This document shows positions 1 through 9,113 of a stretch of 64,000 nucleotides of DNA, piece by piece (positions within the stretch are counted from its first letter, which is position 1; every line of letters begins with the position of its first letter). The position numbers and the translations under genes are program-made. The notes beneath the pieces are model-generated. The model ran no database searches and was not told the DNA's origin. It saw only the letters and a program-made list of their open reading frames with translations. Source of the stretch: JAHEDH01 sp963753285 (GTDB lineage: Bacteria; Actinomycetota; Acidimicrobiia; Spongiisociales; ZC4RG35); assembly GCA_963753285.1 (NCBI GenBank), contig CAVWBT010000016.1, forward strand, positions 1-64,000, read 5' to 3'.

Positions 1-1167
1 GGGAGTGGTCATCGAGGATGAGCGCTGTCACATCGGACGAACGACTCCTTCGCTCGGCACCGGGCTCGAATCCCGGACCAGTCCGCTATAGCCCGCCCGG
101 CCGCCGTCCTTGCAGATCGACTTCGAGACGATGAGCGAGCTGGTGTTCGGGGCGACGTGCACCATCTTGGCGCCGGCATCCTGATGCTGGCCCTCCCCGG
201 CGAAGGCGATGGACAGCACCTCTCCGTGGGCGCCTTCCTCCATCAGCCAGACCGCCGGATACTTCATCGTGAGCTTCGAACCGAGGTTGCCATCGACCCA
301 TTCCATGGTGGCGTTCTTGTAGGCGGCGGCGCGCTTGGTGACGAGGTTGTAGACGTTGTTCGACCAGTTCTGGATCGTGGTGTAGCGGCAACGTCCGCCT
401 TCCTTCACCACGATCTCGACCACGGCCGAGTGCAGTGAGTCCGTTGTCCACACCGGAGCGGAACAGCCCTCCACGTAGTGCACGAATGCGCCCTCGTCCA
501 CGATGATCAGCGTCCTCTCGAACTGGCCCATGTTCTCGGCGTTGATCCGGAAGTAGGCCTGGAGGGGCTGGTCCAGGACCACTCCGGGGGGAACGTAGAT
601 GAAGGATCCGCCCGACCAGACGGCCGAGTTGAGGGCGGCGAACTTGTTGTCGTTCGGGGGGATGATCGTGCCGAAGTACTCCTGGACGATCTCGGGATAC
701 TCCCGCACGGCGGTGTCCATGTCACAGAAGAGCACGCCGAGCTCTTCGAGATCGGCGCGGTTGCGGTGGTACACGACCTCGCTCTCGTACTGGGCCGTGA
801 CTCCGGCCAGGTACTTCCGCTCGGCTTCGGGGATGCCGAGCTTCTCGTAGGTCTCCTTGATGGAGTCGGGCACCATGTCCCAGTCCTTGGCCTGACCTTC
901 GGTCGGTTTGATGTAATAGAAGATGTCGTCGAAGTCGATGTCTTCGAGGGAGCCGCCACCGCCCCAGGTCGGCAGCGGCTTCTTGAGGAACCGCGTGTAG
1001 GCCTTGAGGCGGAAGTCCAACATCCACTTCGGCTCGCGCTTCATCGCCGACATCTCGCGGATGATCTCCTCGTTCAGGCCCTTTTTCGGCTTGAACACGT
1101 AGTCGTCTTCGGTGTCGTGCCAGCCGAGCTTGTAGGAGCCGAGGTCGATGTCGACGGTTGCGGTCAT
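1..1167 (-). CDS. sufB: Fe-S cluster assembly scaffold SufB (C-terminus beyond window, frameshifted)
   Basis: SufB is part of the SufBCD scaffold that builds Fe-S clusters in the cytoplasm. The reading frame is SufB-like throughout, e.g. NSAVWSGGSFIYVPPGV, VHYVEGCSAP, NNVYNLVTKRA and SKSICKDGGRAGYSGLV. It stops at base 28 after about 379 residues, while the family is about 470. The expected continuation is still readable in the other two frames: SFVRCD in one, then ALILDDHS in the next. So at least two single-base shifts lie in the first 60 bases and the gene continues left of the window. The start ATG at 1167 has only a weak GAGAGA site upstream. Confidence 0.93.
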
Positions 1168-1292
1168 GTCAGACTTCTCTCTCGCGGCAGGCCGCGAATC
1201 GTGTTGACGTCTTCACCCGGAGGGGTCGGCCTGGGTCCTGTTCGTCTTCCGGCGCACGCCTGTGATCTGATGGCGTCGCCCGGGGTTGCGAA

Positions 1293-1421
1293 TCAGCGCA
1301 CGTCCGAGGCGACGGCTCGTCCCTTGGTGCCGCCTGTATCCCGCCGCCGCATCTTCGCGATGAGTGCGGCCACGGCAGCTCCGACGGCGGCGATGCCCTT
1401 CTTCACGTTGGGGTCGCTCAT
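1293..1421 (-). CDS. small 42-residue Ala-rich protein of the suf locus
   Basis: This short reading frame has an ATG start preceded at 7 bases by GGAG. It encodes 42 residues with an apolar, Ala-rich centre (GIAAVGAAVAALIAK) and a basic tail. It lies between the divergent promoter and sufB in the same direction, so it is probably the first gene of the suf transcript. I do not recognise the family; the hydrophobic stretch is barely long enough for one membrane pass. Confidence 0.55.
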   Translation of the reverse strand: MSDPNVKKGIAAVGAAVAALIAKMRRRDTGGTKGRAVASDVR

Positions 1422-1461
1422 GACGGGGCTCCTGGCCTTTCGGGGTGGAATCGAAGCTTAC

Positions 1462-1483
1462 TTGAACAATAGTTATAGCTCAA
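1462..1483. promoter_or_regulatory. imperfect 22-bp palindrome, likely MarR operator
   Basis: An AT-rich island between the divergent suf transcript and the MarR gene contains TTGA-n-C-n-ATA-nn-TAT-n-G-n-TCAA, symmetric at 16 of 22 positions. Outer TTGA/TCAA half-sites with about this spacing are typical of MarR-family operators. It would cover promoters on both sides, so the regulator could control itself and suf. The binding is inferred; only the symmetry is seen. Confidence 0.6.
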
Positions 1484-1528
1484 ATAGACTCTCGATCTGA
1501 CTGTGCCCTGACGCTGGAAGGAGTGGCT

Positions 1529-2066
1529 GTGGCAGACCGTTTGGACAGCATGCTCCGGGAATGGGGCCGTCGGCGGCCCGATCTCGACACGTCCGGTCTC
1601 GAAGTGGTCGCTCGTGTGCTCCGGGCGGCTCATTATCTCCAGGGTGCCATGGACGACATCGCCGCCTCCTACGGTCTCAGTCACCAGGGAGATCTCGATG
1701 TCCTCACCGAGATCTACCGGACGAGTCCCGAGCGGGACCTCACTCCTACACAGCTCGCCGGCGCACTCCTCTTGACGGCGGGAGGGATGACGGTCCGACT
1801 CCATCGACTGCAGGACGCCGGCCTGATCGTTCGCACCCCGAACCCCCGTGACGGCCGGGGCGTGTTCGTTCGACTGACGCCCGCCGGGACCGAGATCGCC
1901 GAACACGCACTCGCAACCCTGCTCGAGGCCCAGGCCTCGAGCATCCGGAGCCTCGCCGGAAGCCGAGCGCGCCCAGCTCGCCGGTCTGCTACGCAAGGTG
2001 CTCGAAGGCCTGGGTGATGTTCCTGCGTTCCGGCCGCCGATCTCGGTCGCCAGAAACGAAACATAG
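1529..2066 (+). CDS. MarR-family transcriptional regulator (frameshifted near 1957)
   Basis: A winged-helix repressor: helices around LTPTQLAGALLLTAGGMTVRLHRLQDAGLI and the wing RTPNPRDGRGVFVRLTPAG match MarR proteins. GTG 1529 is preferred to GTG 1523 because AAGGAG then lies 5 bases upstream instead of overlapping. The frame breaks near 1957 (GCCGGAAGCC); one base later the protein continues as EAERAQLAGLLRKVLEGLG and ends at 2066, giving about 178 residues. Its place opposite sufB suggests control of Fe-S assembly or a linked oxidative response, but actinobacterial SufR proteins are a different family, so that role is inferred. Confidence 0.8.
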
Positions 2067-2196
2067 AACGGCATCGTTCGCCCGCACACGCCTCTGAACC
2101 GATCCGGCGGGCAACCCGGGGAGAAAGCGCTCCTGGTGTTGTCGCCGCAGGAGGTCACACAGTGGCTAGTGCCGTCGACGTGCTAGCGTCCGTCTG

Positions 2197-2214
2197 GAGG
2201 CGACCAGTCGCCTC
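2197..2214. promoter_or_regulatory. 8-bp-arm hairpin upstream of glycan cluster
   Basis: GAGGCGAC-CA-GTCGCCTC is a perfect inverted repeat in the 255-base gap between the MarR gene and the glycosyltransferase. It could be an operator or the end of the MarR transcript; there is no T-run, so a classical terminator is not shown. The rest of the gap shows nothing I can name. Confidence 0.35.
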
Positions 2215-2321
2215 TCACTTCTCGAAGCGGCGTCTCCCTGTCATCACCAGGCTCACCTGCCTTGTCGAGTGATCGCCACCCGGCTCGGCTCCTCTCGAGC
2301 CGGCCACCGAAGGAGATCACT

Positions 2322-3503
2322 GTGGAGACAACAATCGACGATGTGTCGATCGCATTCGTCAGCACCTATCCGCCAACCGTCTGCGGGCTCGCCACGTACA
2401 CCGAATCACTGCTCGGAGCCATCGCCGGCGATCGAGGAAGCGGCTCTCGGCTCGGCGTGGTCGACGTCGGCGAGGACGACCGCAGCGTCGACGCTGGCGT
2501 CGTCGTTCACCGACACCTCGCCGGCAGTACTCGCTCACTCGATCGAGCCGCCGAGGTGCTGAACGGCTACGAGACGGTGTCCATCCAGCACGAGTTCGGG
2601 ATCTTCGCCGGACCCGATGGGGGAGAGGTGCTGGACCTGGTAGACGCGATCACCGTTCCCACGGCGATCACCTTTCACACGGTGCTCGACGCCCCGACCC
2701 GAAATCAACGGGCAATCGTCGATCGGCTCGCCCTCGAGGCAGATCGACTGGTTGTCATGAGCGACACCGGATCGCAGCGGCTGACGAGGCGATACGGAAT
2801 CGATCCGGACCGGATCGACGTCATCCCCCACGGAGCAAATACGCTGTTCTCCGGACCATCCCTGGTTGCAGGCGATCGACCGCTGGTGCTCACCTGGGGG
2901 CTCATCGGGCCCGGCAAGGGCCTGAAATCGGCGATCCGGGCATTCGGCGACCTCGTCGATCTGCACCCGTCACCTCGCTACCTCATCGCGGGTGCCACCC
3001 ATCCCCAGGTGAAGGAGCACGACGGTGAGTCCTACCGAGAGACGCTCTTCGAGTTGGTCGCCGATCTCGGCTTGGACCACATCGTTGAGTTCGACGATCG
3101 CTACCTCGACAGGGTCGAACTCGCTCGGCTCGTCCGGAGCGCCGATCTCGTGCTGCTGCCGTACGATTCGACCGAGCAGGTGACTTCCGGTGTCCTGGTC
3201 GAGGCGATCGCCGCCTCCAAGCCCGTGGTCGCGACGCGATTCCCTCACGCGATGGAGTTGCTCGGCGGGGGCGCCGGAGTGACGACGACGCACGGCGATG
3301 TCGGTGACATGACCGACGCGATCCGGCTCGTCCTGACCGACCATGATGCAAGACGGAGTATGGGCGTCCAGGCGAGCCGAATGGCCGACGGATGGTTCTG
3401 GCCTTCGATCGGCCGCAGGTTCTCCGCCCTCATGTCCGACATGGCCGATGAGCGGAATCTCGTTCGCGCCCATCCGAGCACACCGGTGCACCGTGTCGCG
3501 TGA
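2322..3503 (+). CDS. GT4-type glycosyltransferase
   Basis: A GT-B retaining glycosyltransferase of about 393 residues that transfers a sugar from a nucleotide or lipid donor. The N-terminal acceptor fold begins IAFVSTYPPTVCGLATYT. The donor half carries VIPHGAN, LTWGLIGPGKGLK, DLVLLPYDSTEQVTSGVL and the E-rich VEAIAASKPVVA loop typical of GT4. GTG 2322 is chosen because AAGGAG precedes it; a longer frame from 2262 lacks a ribosome site. The stop overlaps the next gene, forming an operon with it and GH130. Sugar specificity cannot be read. Confidence 0.88.
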   Translation: METTIDDVSIAFVSTYPPTVCGLATYTESLLGAIAGDRGSGSRLGVVDVGEDDRSVDAGVVVHRHLAGSTRSLDRAAEVLNGYETVSIQHEFGIFAGPDGGEVLDLVDAITVPTAITFHTVLDAPTRNQRAIVDRLALEADRLVVMSDTGSQRLTRRYGIDPDRIDVIPHGANTLFSGPSLVAGDRPLVLTWGLIGPGKGLKSAIRAFGDLVDLHPSPRYLIAGATHPQVKEHDGESYRETLFELVADLGLDHIVEFDDRYLDRVELARLVRSADLVLLPYDSTEQVTSGVLVEAIAASKPVVATRFPHAMELLGGGAGVTTTHGDVGDMTDAIRLVLTDHDARRSMGVQASRMADGWFWPSIGRRFSALMSDMADERNLVRAHPSTPVHRVA

Positions 3504-4581
3504 TGGCTGGGCAGAAGGCTCGAGCCACCCGTCCTTGTTGCGACACGCAGGTTTGCCGATGCCTCGATTCGATCATCTGCGTACCCTGACCGACCCGACC
3601 GGTCTGTGGGAGCACGCCGAGTTCTCGACACCCAGGAAAGAGCACGGCTACTGCACCGAGGACAACGCCCGGGCGCTGATCGTGGTCTCACGCCAGCCCG
3701 GTTCCGCCGGGGATCTGACAGATCTTGCCGCCATCTACCTCGAGTTCGTGCTCGAAGCTCGCACTGCGACGGGGGCCTTCCGCAACCGGCGGAGCGCAGA
3801 CGGGGTCTGGGCCGACGACGGCTGGAGCGACGACAGCCAAGGCCGGGCGTGGTGGGGACTCGGTGTTGCGAGCCACTCGGCGCCGGCCGGATGGATGCGC
3901 CGAGCGAGCGCGGACGCCTTCGCCACATGCTCGGCATTCGCCTCACCGCACCTCCGGGCCAATGCCTACGCCGCGCTCGGTGCCGTCGAGATGCTCACCG
4001 GGGACCCGAGTCACGGGGGAGCCCGCGACCTGCTCGAGCGCACCTCCGCCGTCATCGCCGAATCAGCACGCAGCGCCATCCCATGGCCGGAAACCCGGTT
4101 GACGTACGACAACGCCAGACTGCCCGAGGCGCTCCTCGCAGCGGGAACCACGCTGGGAGATCGCAGCCTCGTTGCCACCGGTGTCCGGCTGCTCGAATGG
4201 CTGGTTGCCGTAGAAACCAACGACAACCACGACTTCAGCTTCGCGGCGAGCGACGGGTGGTCCGTCGGTGAACCGAGGCCCGGATTCGACCAACAACCAA
4301 TCGAGGCTTGGGCGATGACCGATGCCTGCCACCGCGCGTGGACGGTCACCGGCGACGAGGTGTGGCGACAGAGGGCACGCCAGGCAACACGATGGCTCCT
4401 CGGGAGCAACGACACCGGCATGGTGCTGTACGACCGGGACACGGGAGCCACCCACGACGGTCTGCAGGATGGCTCGGTCAACCAGAACCAAGGAGCGGAG
4501 TCGACCATCGCAGGGATCGCAGCGCTTCAAGTCACCGCCACATGCGATGCCAGGCCGGATGACCTGTTGTCTCGGAGATGA
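3493..4581 (+). CDS. (alpha/alpha)6-barrel-like glycan cluster protein
   Basis: About 362 residues, starting at GTG 3493 inside the end of the upstream glycosyltransferase (ATG 3559 is an alternative). It carries a conserved opening, MPRFDHLRTLTDPTGLWEHA and HGYCTEDNARALI, and recurrent helical segments such as RANAYAALGAVEM and MTDACHRAWTVTGDEVW that look like an alpha-toroid glycosidase fold. Proteins of this type are regularly encoded between a GT4 and a GH130 gene. The catalytic role is not known to me. It ends in an ATGA overlap with the GH130 gene. Confidence 0.72.
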   Translation: MSRDGWAEGSSHPSLLRHAGLPMPRFDHLRTLTDPTGLWEHAEFSTPRKEHGYCTEDNARALIVVSRQPGSAGDLTDLAAIYLEFVLEARTATGAFRNRRSADGVWADDGWSDDSQGRAWWGLGVASHSAPAGWMRRASADAFATCSAFASPHLRANAYAALGAVEMLTGDPSHGGARDLLERTSAVIAESARSAIPWPETRLTYDNARLPEALLAAGTTLGDRSLVATGVRLLEWLVAVETNDNHDFSFAASDGWSVGEPRPGFDQQPIEAWAMTDACHRAWTVTGDEVWRQRARQATRWLLGSNDTGMVLYDRDTGATHDGLQDGSVNQNQGAESTIAGIAALQVTATCDARPDDLLSRR

Positions 4582-6048
4582 CGCCGATCGACGTGACTCG
4601 TTCAGAGGTCAGTCTGGTCCCGGATCCCCGGCGACGCATCGCCAAGCCGTACCTGCCAGGCGATCAGGGTCAACGCGAAGGCAAGAGCCGTGCCGAGGAA
4701 TTGCTCGAGCGGATCTTTGCGATGTCGCCAATAGAAATGGAGAACACGCTGCAGGGGGTCAGGGTCTGTTTCGGCGGCCGTCATCGCGACCTCGACGGGA
4801 TCCTGCACCGGGGATTCTCGGCAGTGGCCCACCTCCTCCCCGATCCGGCGGGAATCTCCGACGACACACGCCGCCTGATCGGCGCCTACTTCATGCACGA
4901 ATACTCGATCGAGGGCGCCGCGCTCACCAACCCTTCGATCGTGCCGGCTCCCGACCAGTCTGGTGCCCCCGCCGGCACGATGCGTGTGATCGTGAGCCTG
5001 CGTGCGGTTGGAGAAGGCCACATCTCCTCGGTCGAGTTCCGAACCGGGTTGATCGGCGCCGGCGGGCGCGATCGAGCTCGAGACGCCCGCAGACCCCATG
5101 ATCGGAAGCAGGCGACCACCCGTGTTCGACCGCGCCCTGTTCACCAACAAGCTCGACGAGATGGGTGCTTCGACGGAACTCGTCGATCAGGCGTTGGGTC
5201 GGCTGTCCGATCGATTCACGATGGGTGACCTCGAAATCGCCCTGGCGGACCTCGGTCGCGACGAAGGGTTCTCGCACGCAGTCCAGCAGGTCACCCAGGA
5301 GATGCATTGGCTGGCTTCGTCCAACTACGAGATCAGCTTCCCGGAGAACTCGGAGCTGTCCGAGCGGGTGCTGTTCCCGAGCGGCCCATCCGAGAGTCGC
5401 GGCATGGAGGATGCCCGGTTCGTCCGGTTCGCCGAACCAGACGGATCAGTCGCCTACTACGCCACATACACGGCCTACGACGGCCTGAGCATCCTCCCCC
5501 AACTCATCGAGACCATCGACTTCCAGACGTTCCGGATCGCCACGCTCAACGGAAGGGCGGCCAGCAACAAGGGGATCGCCCTGTTCCCGCGTCGCATCGA
5601 CGACCGCTATGCGGCACTCAGCCGCTCCGACGGCGAGAGCAACTACCTCATGGTCTCCGATCACATCCGTTTCTGGCACGAGGCGCAACGAATCCAGATG
5701 CCCCGACAGCCGTGGGAACTCGTGCAGATCGGCAACGCCGGTTCCCCGATCGAGACAGAGGAGGGCTGGCTGGTTGTCACCCACGGAGTCGGCCCGATGC
5801 GCCGATACGTCCTCGGAGCCATCCTCCTCGACCTCGACGATCCAGGTCGCGTGATCGGCCAGCTGGAGGATCCTCTCCTGGAGCCCGACGAGAACGAACG
5901 CGACGGCTACGTGCCCAACGTCGTGTACTCGTGCGGATCGATCGTTCACGACGGCAATCTCGTGATCGCATACGGCGCTTCGGACACGTCGACGCGCTTC
6001 GCATCGATGTCGCTCGACAGCGTGCTCGGTGGCCTGACGCAGCGCTGA
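4578..6048 (+). CDS. GH130 family glycoside phosphorylase (frameshifted near 5068)
   Basis: GH130 enzymes phosphorolyse beta-mannosides and related glycosides in the cytoplasm. The five-bladed propeller signatures are visible in the second half: SRGMEDARFVRF, YYATYTAYDG, SNKGIALFPRRI and YVPNVVYSCGSIVHDGNLVIAYGASD. The first half (MTPIDVTRSEVSLVPDPRR...) is in one frame and shifts near 5068 to IELETPADPMIG in the next. Joined, the protein is about 490 residues, a normal length. It follows the preceding gene by an ATGA overlap, suggesting synthesis and recycling of a mannose-containing glycan. Confidence 0.85.
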
Positions 6049-6062
6049 CCCGCTGGTGAGAC

Positions 6063-7100
6063 TCAGCGGTCGAGGAGACGGTGGTAGAGCGACAAGTAGT
6101 CGTCGACCATCCTGGATGCATCGAACCGTCCCTCGATGGAACGACGGACTCCACTGCGATCCAGCCGATGGGCGCTCTCGACGGCGTCGACGGCCTCGTT
6201 CCGGTTGGAGACGAGAAACCCGTTCACGCCGGGCTCGATGATCTCGGGCATGGACCCGCGGGGGTGGGCGATCACCGGCGTCCCGCACGCCATCGCCTCC
6301 ACGACGCTGAAACCGAACGGCTCGTCGAAGTCGATCAGGTGGAGGAGCGCCGTGGCGTCTCCGAGAACGCTCTGGCGTCGCTCGGGACCGACGGGTCCGA
6401 GATAGACCACCCGTTCGCCGTCGATGTGCGGCTCCACCGACGCCTCGAAATACTCACGATCCTGGATGATGCCGGCGATGACCAAGGGCCGGCCTGCCTC
6501 CGCCGCGACCTCGATGGCGAGGGCGGTCCCCTTGTCGGGATGGATCCGGCCGAAGAAGACGAGCGACTCTCCACCCGGTCCGATCTCGAAGGACTCGACG
6601 TCGATCCCGTGGTGGATCGTCGCGGCATACGGCAGCGCCGGGTGTCGATCGGCATCACTGATCGCCACGTAGCTGACCCGGTCGGCGTACTCGAGGTACA
6701 CCGGCAGAGTGGCGTCGGAGGCGAAACCGTGGATCGTCGTCACGACTGGTGTGTCGACCAGCCTCGTGAAGGCGAGCGGGAGGAAGTCGAAGCTGTTGTG
6801 GATCAGGTCGAAGTCACCTGCCCGCTCGAACACCGCGGCGATGTGGAGCGCCTCCCACGCCTTGGCATCCAGGGATGGATCCTCGGAGTACCCGGTCGGG
6901 GCCACTCCGACGAGGCGAGCCGATGTCACCGAGTCGGCGGTGGCGAACAACGTGACATCGACACCGCGTGCAACGAGGCCCTCCGTCAGCAACGAGGTGA
7001 ACTGCTCCCACGGTCCGTAATGGCGCGGCGGGACCCGCCATGAAATCGGAGCGAGAACGGCTACTCGCAGCGTTGCCGGCCCAGGCTGGGCGGGGTTCAT
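6063..7100 (-). CDS. GT4-type glycosyltransferase, convergent with GH130
   Basis: A 345-residue GT-B glycosyltransferase. It opens VAVLAPISWRVPPRHYGPWEQ and has the donor-binding elements ESLVFFGRIHPDKGTALAIEVA, PFGFSVVEAMACGTPVIAHPRGSMPE and PGVNGFLV, with the EX7E loop (EPFGFSVVE) intact. It is intact, faces the GH130 gene with 14 bases between the stops, and lies just downstream of a tiny gene. Probably part of the same glycan pathway on the opposite strand. Confidence 0.88.
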   Translation of the reverse strand: MNPAQPGPATLRVAVLAPISWRVPPRHYGPWEQFTSLLTEGLVARGVDVTLFATADSVTSARLVGVAPTGYSEDPSLDAKAWEALHIAAVFERAGDFDLIHNSFDFLPLAFTRLVDTPVVTTIHGFASDATLPVYLEYADRVSYVAISDADRHPALPYAATIHHGIDVESFEIGPGGESLVFFGRIHPDKGTALAIEVAAEAGRPLVIAGIIQDREYFEASVEPHIDGERVVYLGPVGPERRQSVLGDATALLHLIDFDEPFGFSVVEAMACGTPVIAHPRGSMPEIIEPGVNGFLVSNRNEAVDAVESAHRLDRSGVRRSIEGRFDASRMVDDYLSLYHRLLDR

Positions 7101-7115
7101 TCCGCTACGCCGGAG

Positions 7116-7274
7116 TCAAGCGACGGGCCATGTTGCCGGCCCGAGAGCGACCAGATGACCGTCCTCGCCGGTGTCGACCTCTGTGTACATCCCGGCGTGG
7201 TTCCGCGCAGAGACGTGCTTGCGCCGAACGATCGGTTCCGTCAGATCATGTGCCTCGCCGACTTCCGTCGCCAT
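7116..7274 (-). CDS. small 52-residue protein ahead of GT4
   Basis: ATG 7274 is preceded by a strong GGAGGAG site and the frame runs 52 codons to 7116, 15 bases before the GT4 start, so the two are probably co-transcribed. The product is MATEVGEAHDLTEPIVRR followed by a His-containing middle and a short apolar end. I do not recognise the family. The ribosome site and spacing are the main support. Confidence 0.5.
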   Translation of the reverse strand: MATEVGEAHDLTEPIVRRKHVSARNHAGMYTEVDTGEDGHLVALGPATWPVA

Positions 7275-7400
7275 CGAGCTCCTCCGATCAAGTGCGTCGA
7301 ACCCTACAACGAAGGATCAACAGCGAAGCATTCCGTGGCCTGCGGCATTCCACGCGCCACCGACGACGTTGTGACGGATCTGGCCGTATAGGACAACAGA

Positions 7401-7512
7401 AAACGACCATGGATGAGACCAAGCGAGGATAGGCGAAATCCGTTGATCTACCTGGGGATCTCGCCGATTCGCTTGTCGTTCCAAGGTCGTTGTTCCGCTT
7501 TCACACGGCGGA
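7401..7512 (+). repeat. dispersed tRNA-Val-linked repeat, copy 1
   Basis: A roughly 112-bp repeat shared with 21934-22047 and 26757-26870. All copies run from ACGACCATGG through GAAATCCGTnGAT and a GATTCGC block to TTCCGnnTTCACACnGC. Copy 1 read as protein is MDETKRG-stop-AKSVDLPGDLADSLVV, so it is not a functional frame here. Unlike the others it continues into a full tRNA 3' half. I read it as an attachment-site or insertion scar. Confidence 0.65.
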
Positions 7513-7543
7513 GGTCACCGGTTCGATCCCAGTAGCGCCCACC
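7495..7543 (+). pseudogene. tRNA-Val(CAC) 3'-half relic
   Basis: The segment folds as the 3' half of a tRNA: anticodon stem CCGCT/GGCGG around TTCACAC (anticodon CAC), variable loop AGGTC, T-arm ACCGG-TTCGATC-CCAGT with one mismatch, acceptor strand AGCGCCC and ACC. The matching 5' half (GGGCGCT, D-arm) is absent; the upstream DNA is the repeat instead. It cannot be a working tRNA and looks like the tRNA-proximal end of an integration event. Confidence 0.75.
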
Positions 7544-7790
7544 CACGCGAAACCTCTGGGAGACTTGGTTCCGTCGGGGCCACCTCGTGGCGTACAGCCC
7601 TGCGCACGAGATGCTGACCGCCGACATCGGCAACAGCCGTGTCCTCAGTCGTCTGTCAGCCTGAAGTACGTCCGCAACGAGCGCGATCTCGAGTCGTTCG
7701 AGCACGCCGACGCACATCGGGAGCCTGCCGAGGTGGGCGTGCGTGCGCAGTGTTTGGCGATCTGGCGTGTGGAAGTTCGGTGCCCGGGTT

Positions 7791-7895
7791 TCAGGTTCTG
7801 ATGATCCGTAGGTCGATCGCCTTGGCCACGGCGCCGGCGCGAGTGTCGACACCGAGTTTGGTGTAGATGTGGCTGAGATGGGCCTTGACGGTGGA
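7791..7895 (-). pseudogene. C-terminal fragment of a LuxR-type regulator
   Basis: Read on the minus strand this gives STVKAHLSHIYTKLGVDTRA followed by GAVAKAIDLRIIRT and a stop, the recognition helix and C-terminus of a LuxR/GerE DNA-binding domain. Upstream of STVK the frame stops resembling LuxR exactly where the ankyrin coding sequence begins on the other strand. It is therefore the broken tail of a regulator whose 5' part has been replaced. Confidence 0.75.
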
Positions 7896-8751
7896 CCACT
7901 ACCTCGTCGTCGGGCGTCTGATCCGTGCCGGGATCGACACCGACCACATCAATGGCCTCTCCTGGACGGCGCTCCACGAATCGATCATCCTCGGCGACGG
8001 CAGCGAGCGCTACGTGGACTCCGTTCGGGTGCTCGTCGCCGGAGGCGCCCACCTCGAGCTGGCATCCGACGGAACGACCCCGCTGCGCCACGCCGAAACC
8101 CGCAACCAGAAGCGCATCGTCGAGACCCTCACCGCTGCATTGACAGCCGGGGAGATCGACCAACCCGACGCCGCGCTTCTCGACTACGCAGCTCGTGGCG
8201 ATGCCGACGGAGTCGCGATCGCGCTCCGCGCCGGAGCCGACATCGAAGCACGCGACAGCCGAGACCGGACCCCACTGCTGCTCGCCGCAGCCGCCGATCA
8301 CGTCGAAGCCGCGGCCGTCCTCGTGGCACTCGGTGCCGATTTGAACGCACTCGACGACCAGCACGACACGCCGTGGCTCGTCACTGGCGTCACCGGCGGC
8401 GTCGCGATGGCCGAGATCATGCTCGCGGAGGTTCCCGGACCCGACTTGACCGTGCTCAACCGGTTCGGAGGCACCTCGCTGATACCCGCATCGGAGCGGG
8501 GTCACGTCGACTACGTGCGTCGGGTCGTCGATACGACCATCGACATCAACCACGTCAACGACCTCGGTTGGACCGCGCTGCTCGAAGCGGTGATCTTCGG
8601 AGACGGATCAGCCGCCTACGTCGAGATCGTGAACATCCTCCTCGCCAACGGCGCCGACCCGTCGATCCGCGACAGGGACGGGGTGACCGCCACGCAACAC
8701 GCAATCCTTCGCGGACACGACCACATCGCCGCCATTCTCACCGGGTCATGA
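7891..8751 (+). CDS. ankyrin-repeat protein, probably 5'-truncated
   Basis: About 286 residues of ankyrin repeats, e.g. DRTPLLLAAAADHVEAAAVLVALGADLNA and GWTALLEAVIFGDGSAAYVEIVNILLANGAD. The first repeat block (GLSWTALHESIILGDG) is a diverged copy of the last one (DLGWTALLEAVIFGDG). No signal peptide or ribosome site is seen; the frame opens at the junction with the antisense LuxR fragment, so the natural N-terminus is probably missing. Ankyrin repeats bind proteins; the partner is unknown. Confidence 0.75.
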   Translation: MDHYLVVGRLIRAGIDTDHINGLSWTALHESIILGDGSERYVDSVRVLVAGGAHLELASDGTTPLRHAETRNQKRIVETLTAALTAGEIDQPDAALLDYAARGDADGVAIALRAGADIEARDSRDRTPLLLAAAADHVEAAAVLVALGADLNALDDQHDTPWLVTGVTGGVAMAEIMLAEVPGPDLTVLNRFGGTSLIPASERGHVDYVRRVVDTTIDINHVNDLGWTALLEAVIFGDGSAAYVEIVNILLANGADPSIRDRDGVTATQHAILRGHDHIAAILTGS

Positions 8752-9113
8752 CACCGGTCACGCCGAACGAGCAACGGTCAGATCTGAGGCGGGATTCGCA
8801 CGAAGGACGGAGACCTGCCCATGTCATCCTGACGGCCGCTATCGGAGACGCCGTTCACCTCAGTGTTCGGCGATCCGAGATGGTGGAGATTCAGCTCCGC
8901 CGGGTCATTGTCCCTCTGGGGCGAGCCTCGTCGGGTGGCCCGGTGGCCCCGCCCGGCAGGCACAATGACGACCAGCAGATGGTGAAGGGTGACAACCGGC
9001 GGTGGGGAACCAAGCGAACCTCGGTTTTCCGGGGCACCCAGTGATGATCGGTGCACCGCGCGTGCCCTCAGCACCGCTCCGATCGCCCCGATCCACCGAG
9101 GTCCACGCCGAGC
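8752..9113. other. 361-base gap, nothing recognised
   Basis: Between the ankyrin gene and the convergent methyltransferase. No frame on either strand shows a family signature, and I see no clear hairpin or tRNA-like element. Confidence 0.4.

Larger units (their letters stand above)
7275..7790. other. gene-poor stretch holding repeat copy 1 and a tRNA relic
   Basis: No convincing gene is seen on either strand here. The stretch carries the presumed promoter of the 52-residue gene, then dispersed repeat copy 1 with the tRNA-Val 3' half, then about 240 bases in which I see nothing before the LuxR fragment. It marks the left edge of the mosaic accessory region. Confidence 0.5.

Noticed and set aside
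478..1500. 340-codon plus-strand open frame
   Set aside because: Shadow of sufB; the minus-strand SufB signatures are unmistakable.
7495..7543. functional tRNA-Val gene
   Set aside because: The 5' half and D-arm are absent, and the T-stem has a mismatch.
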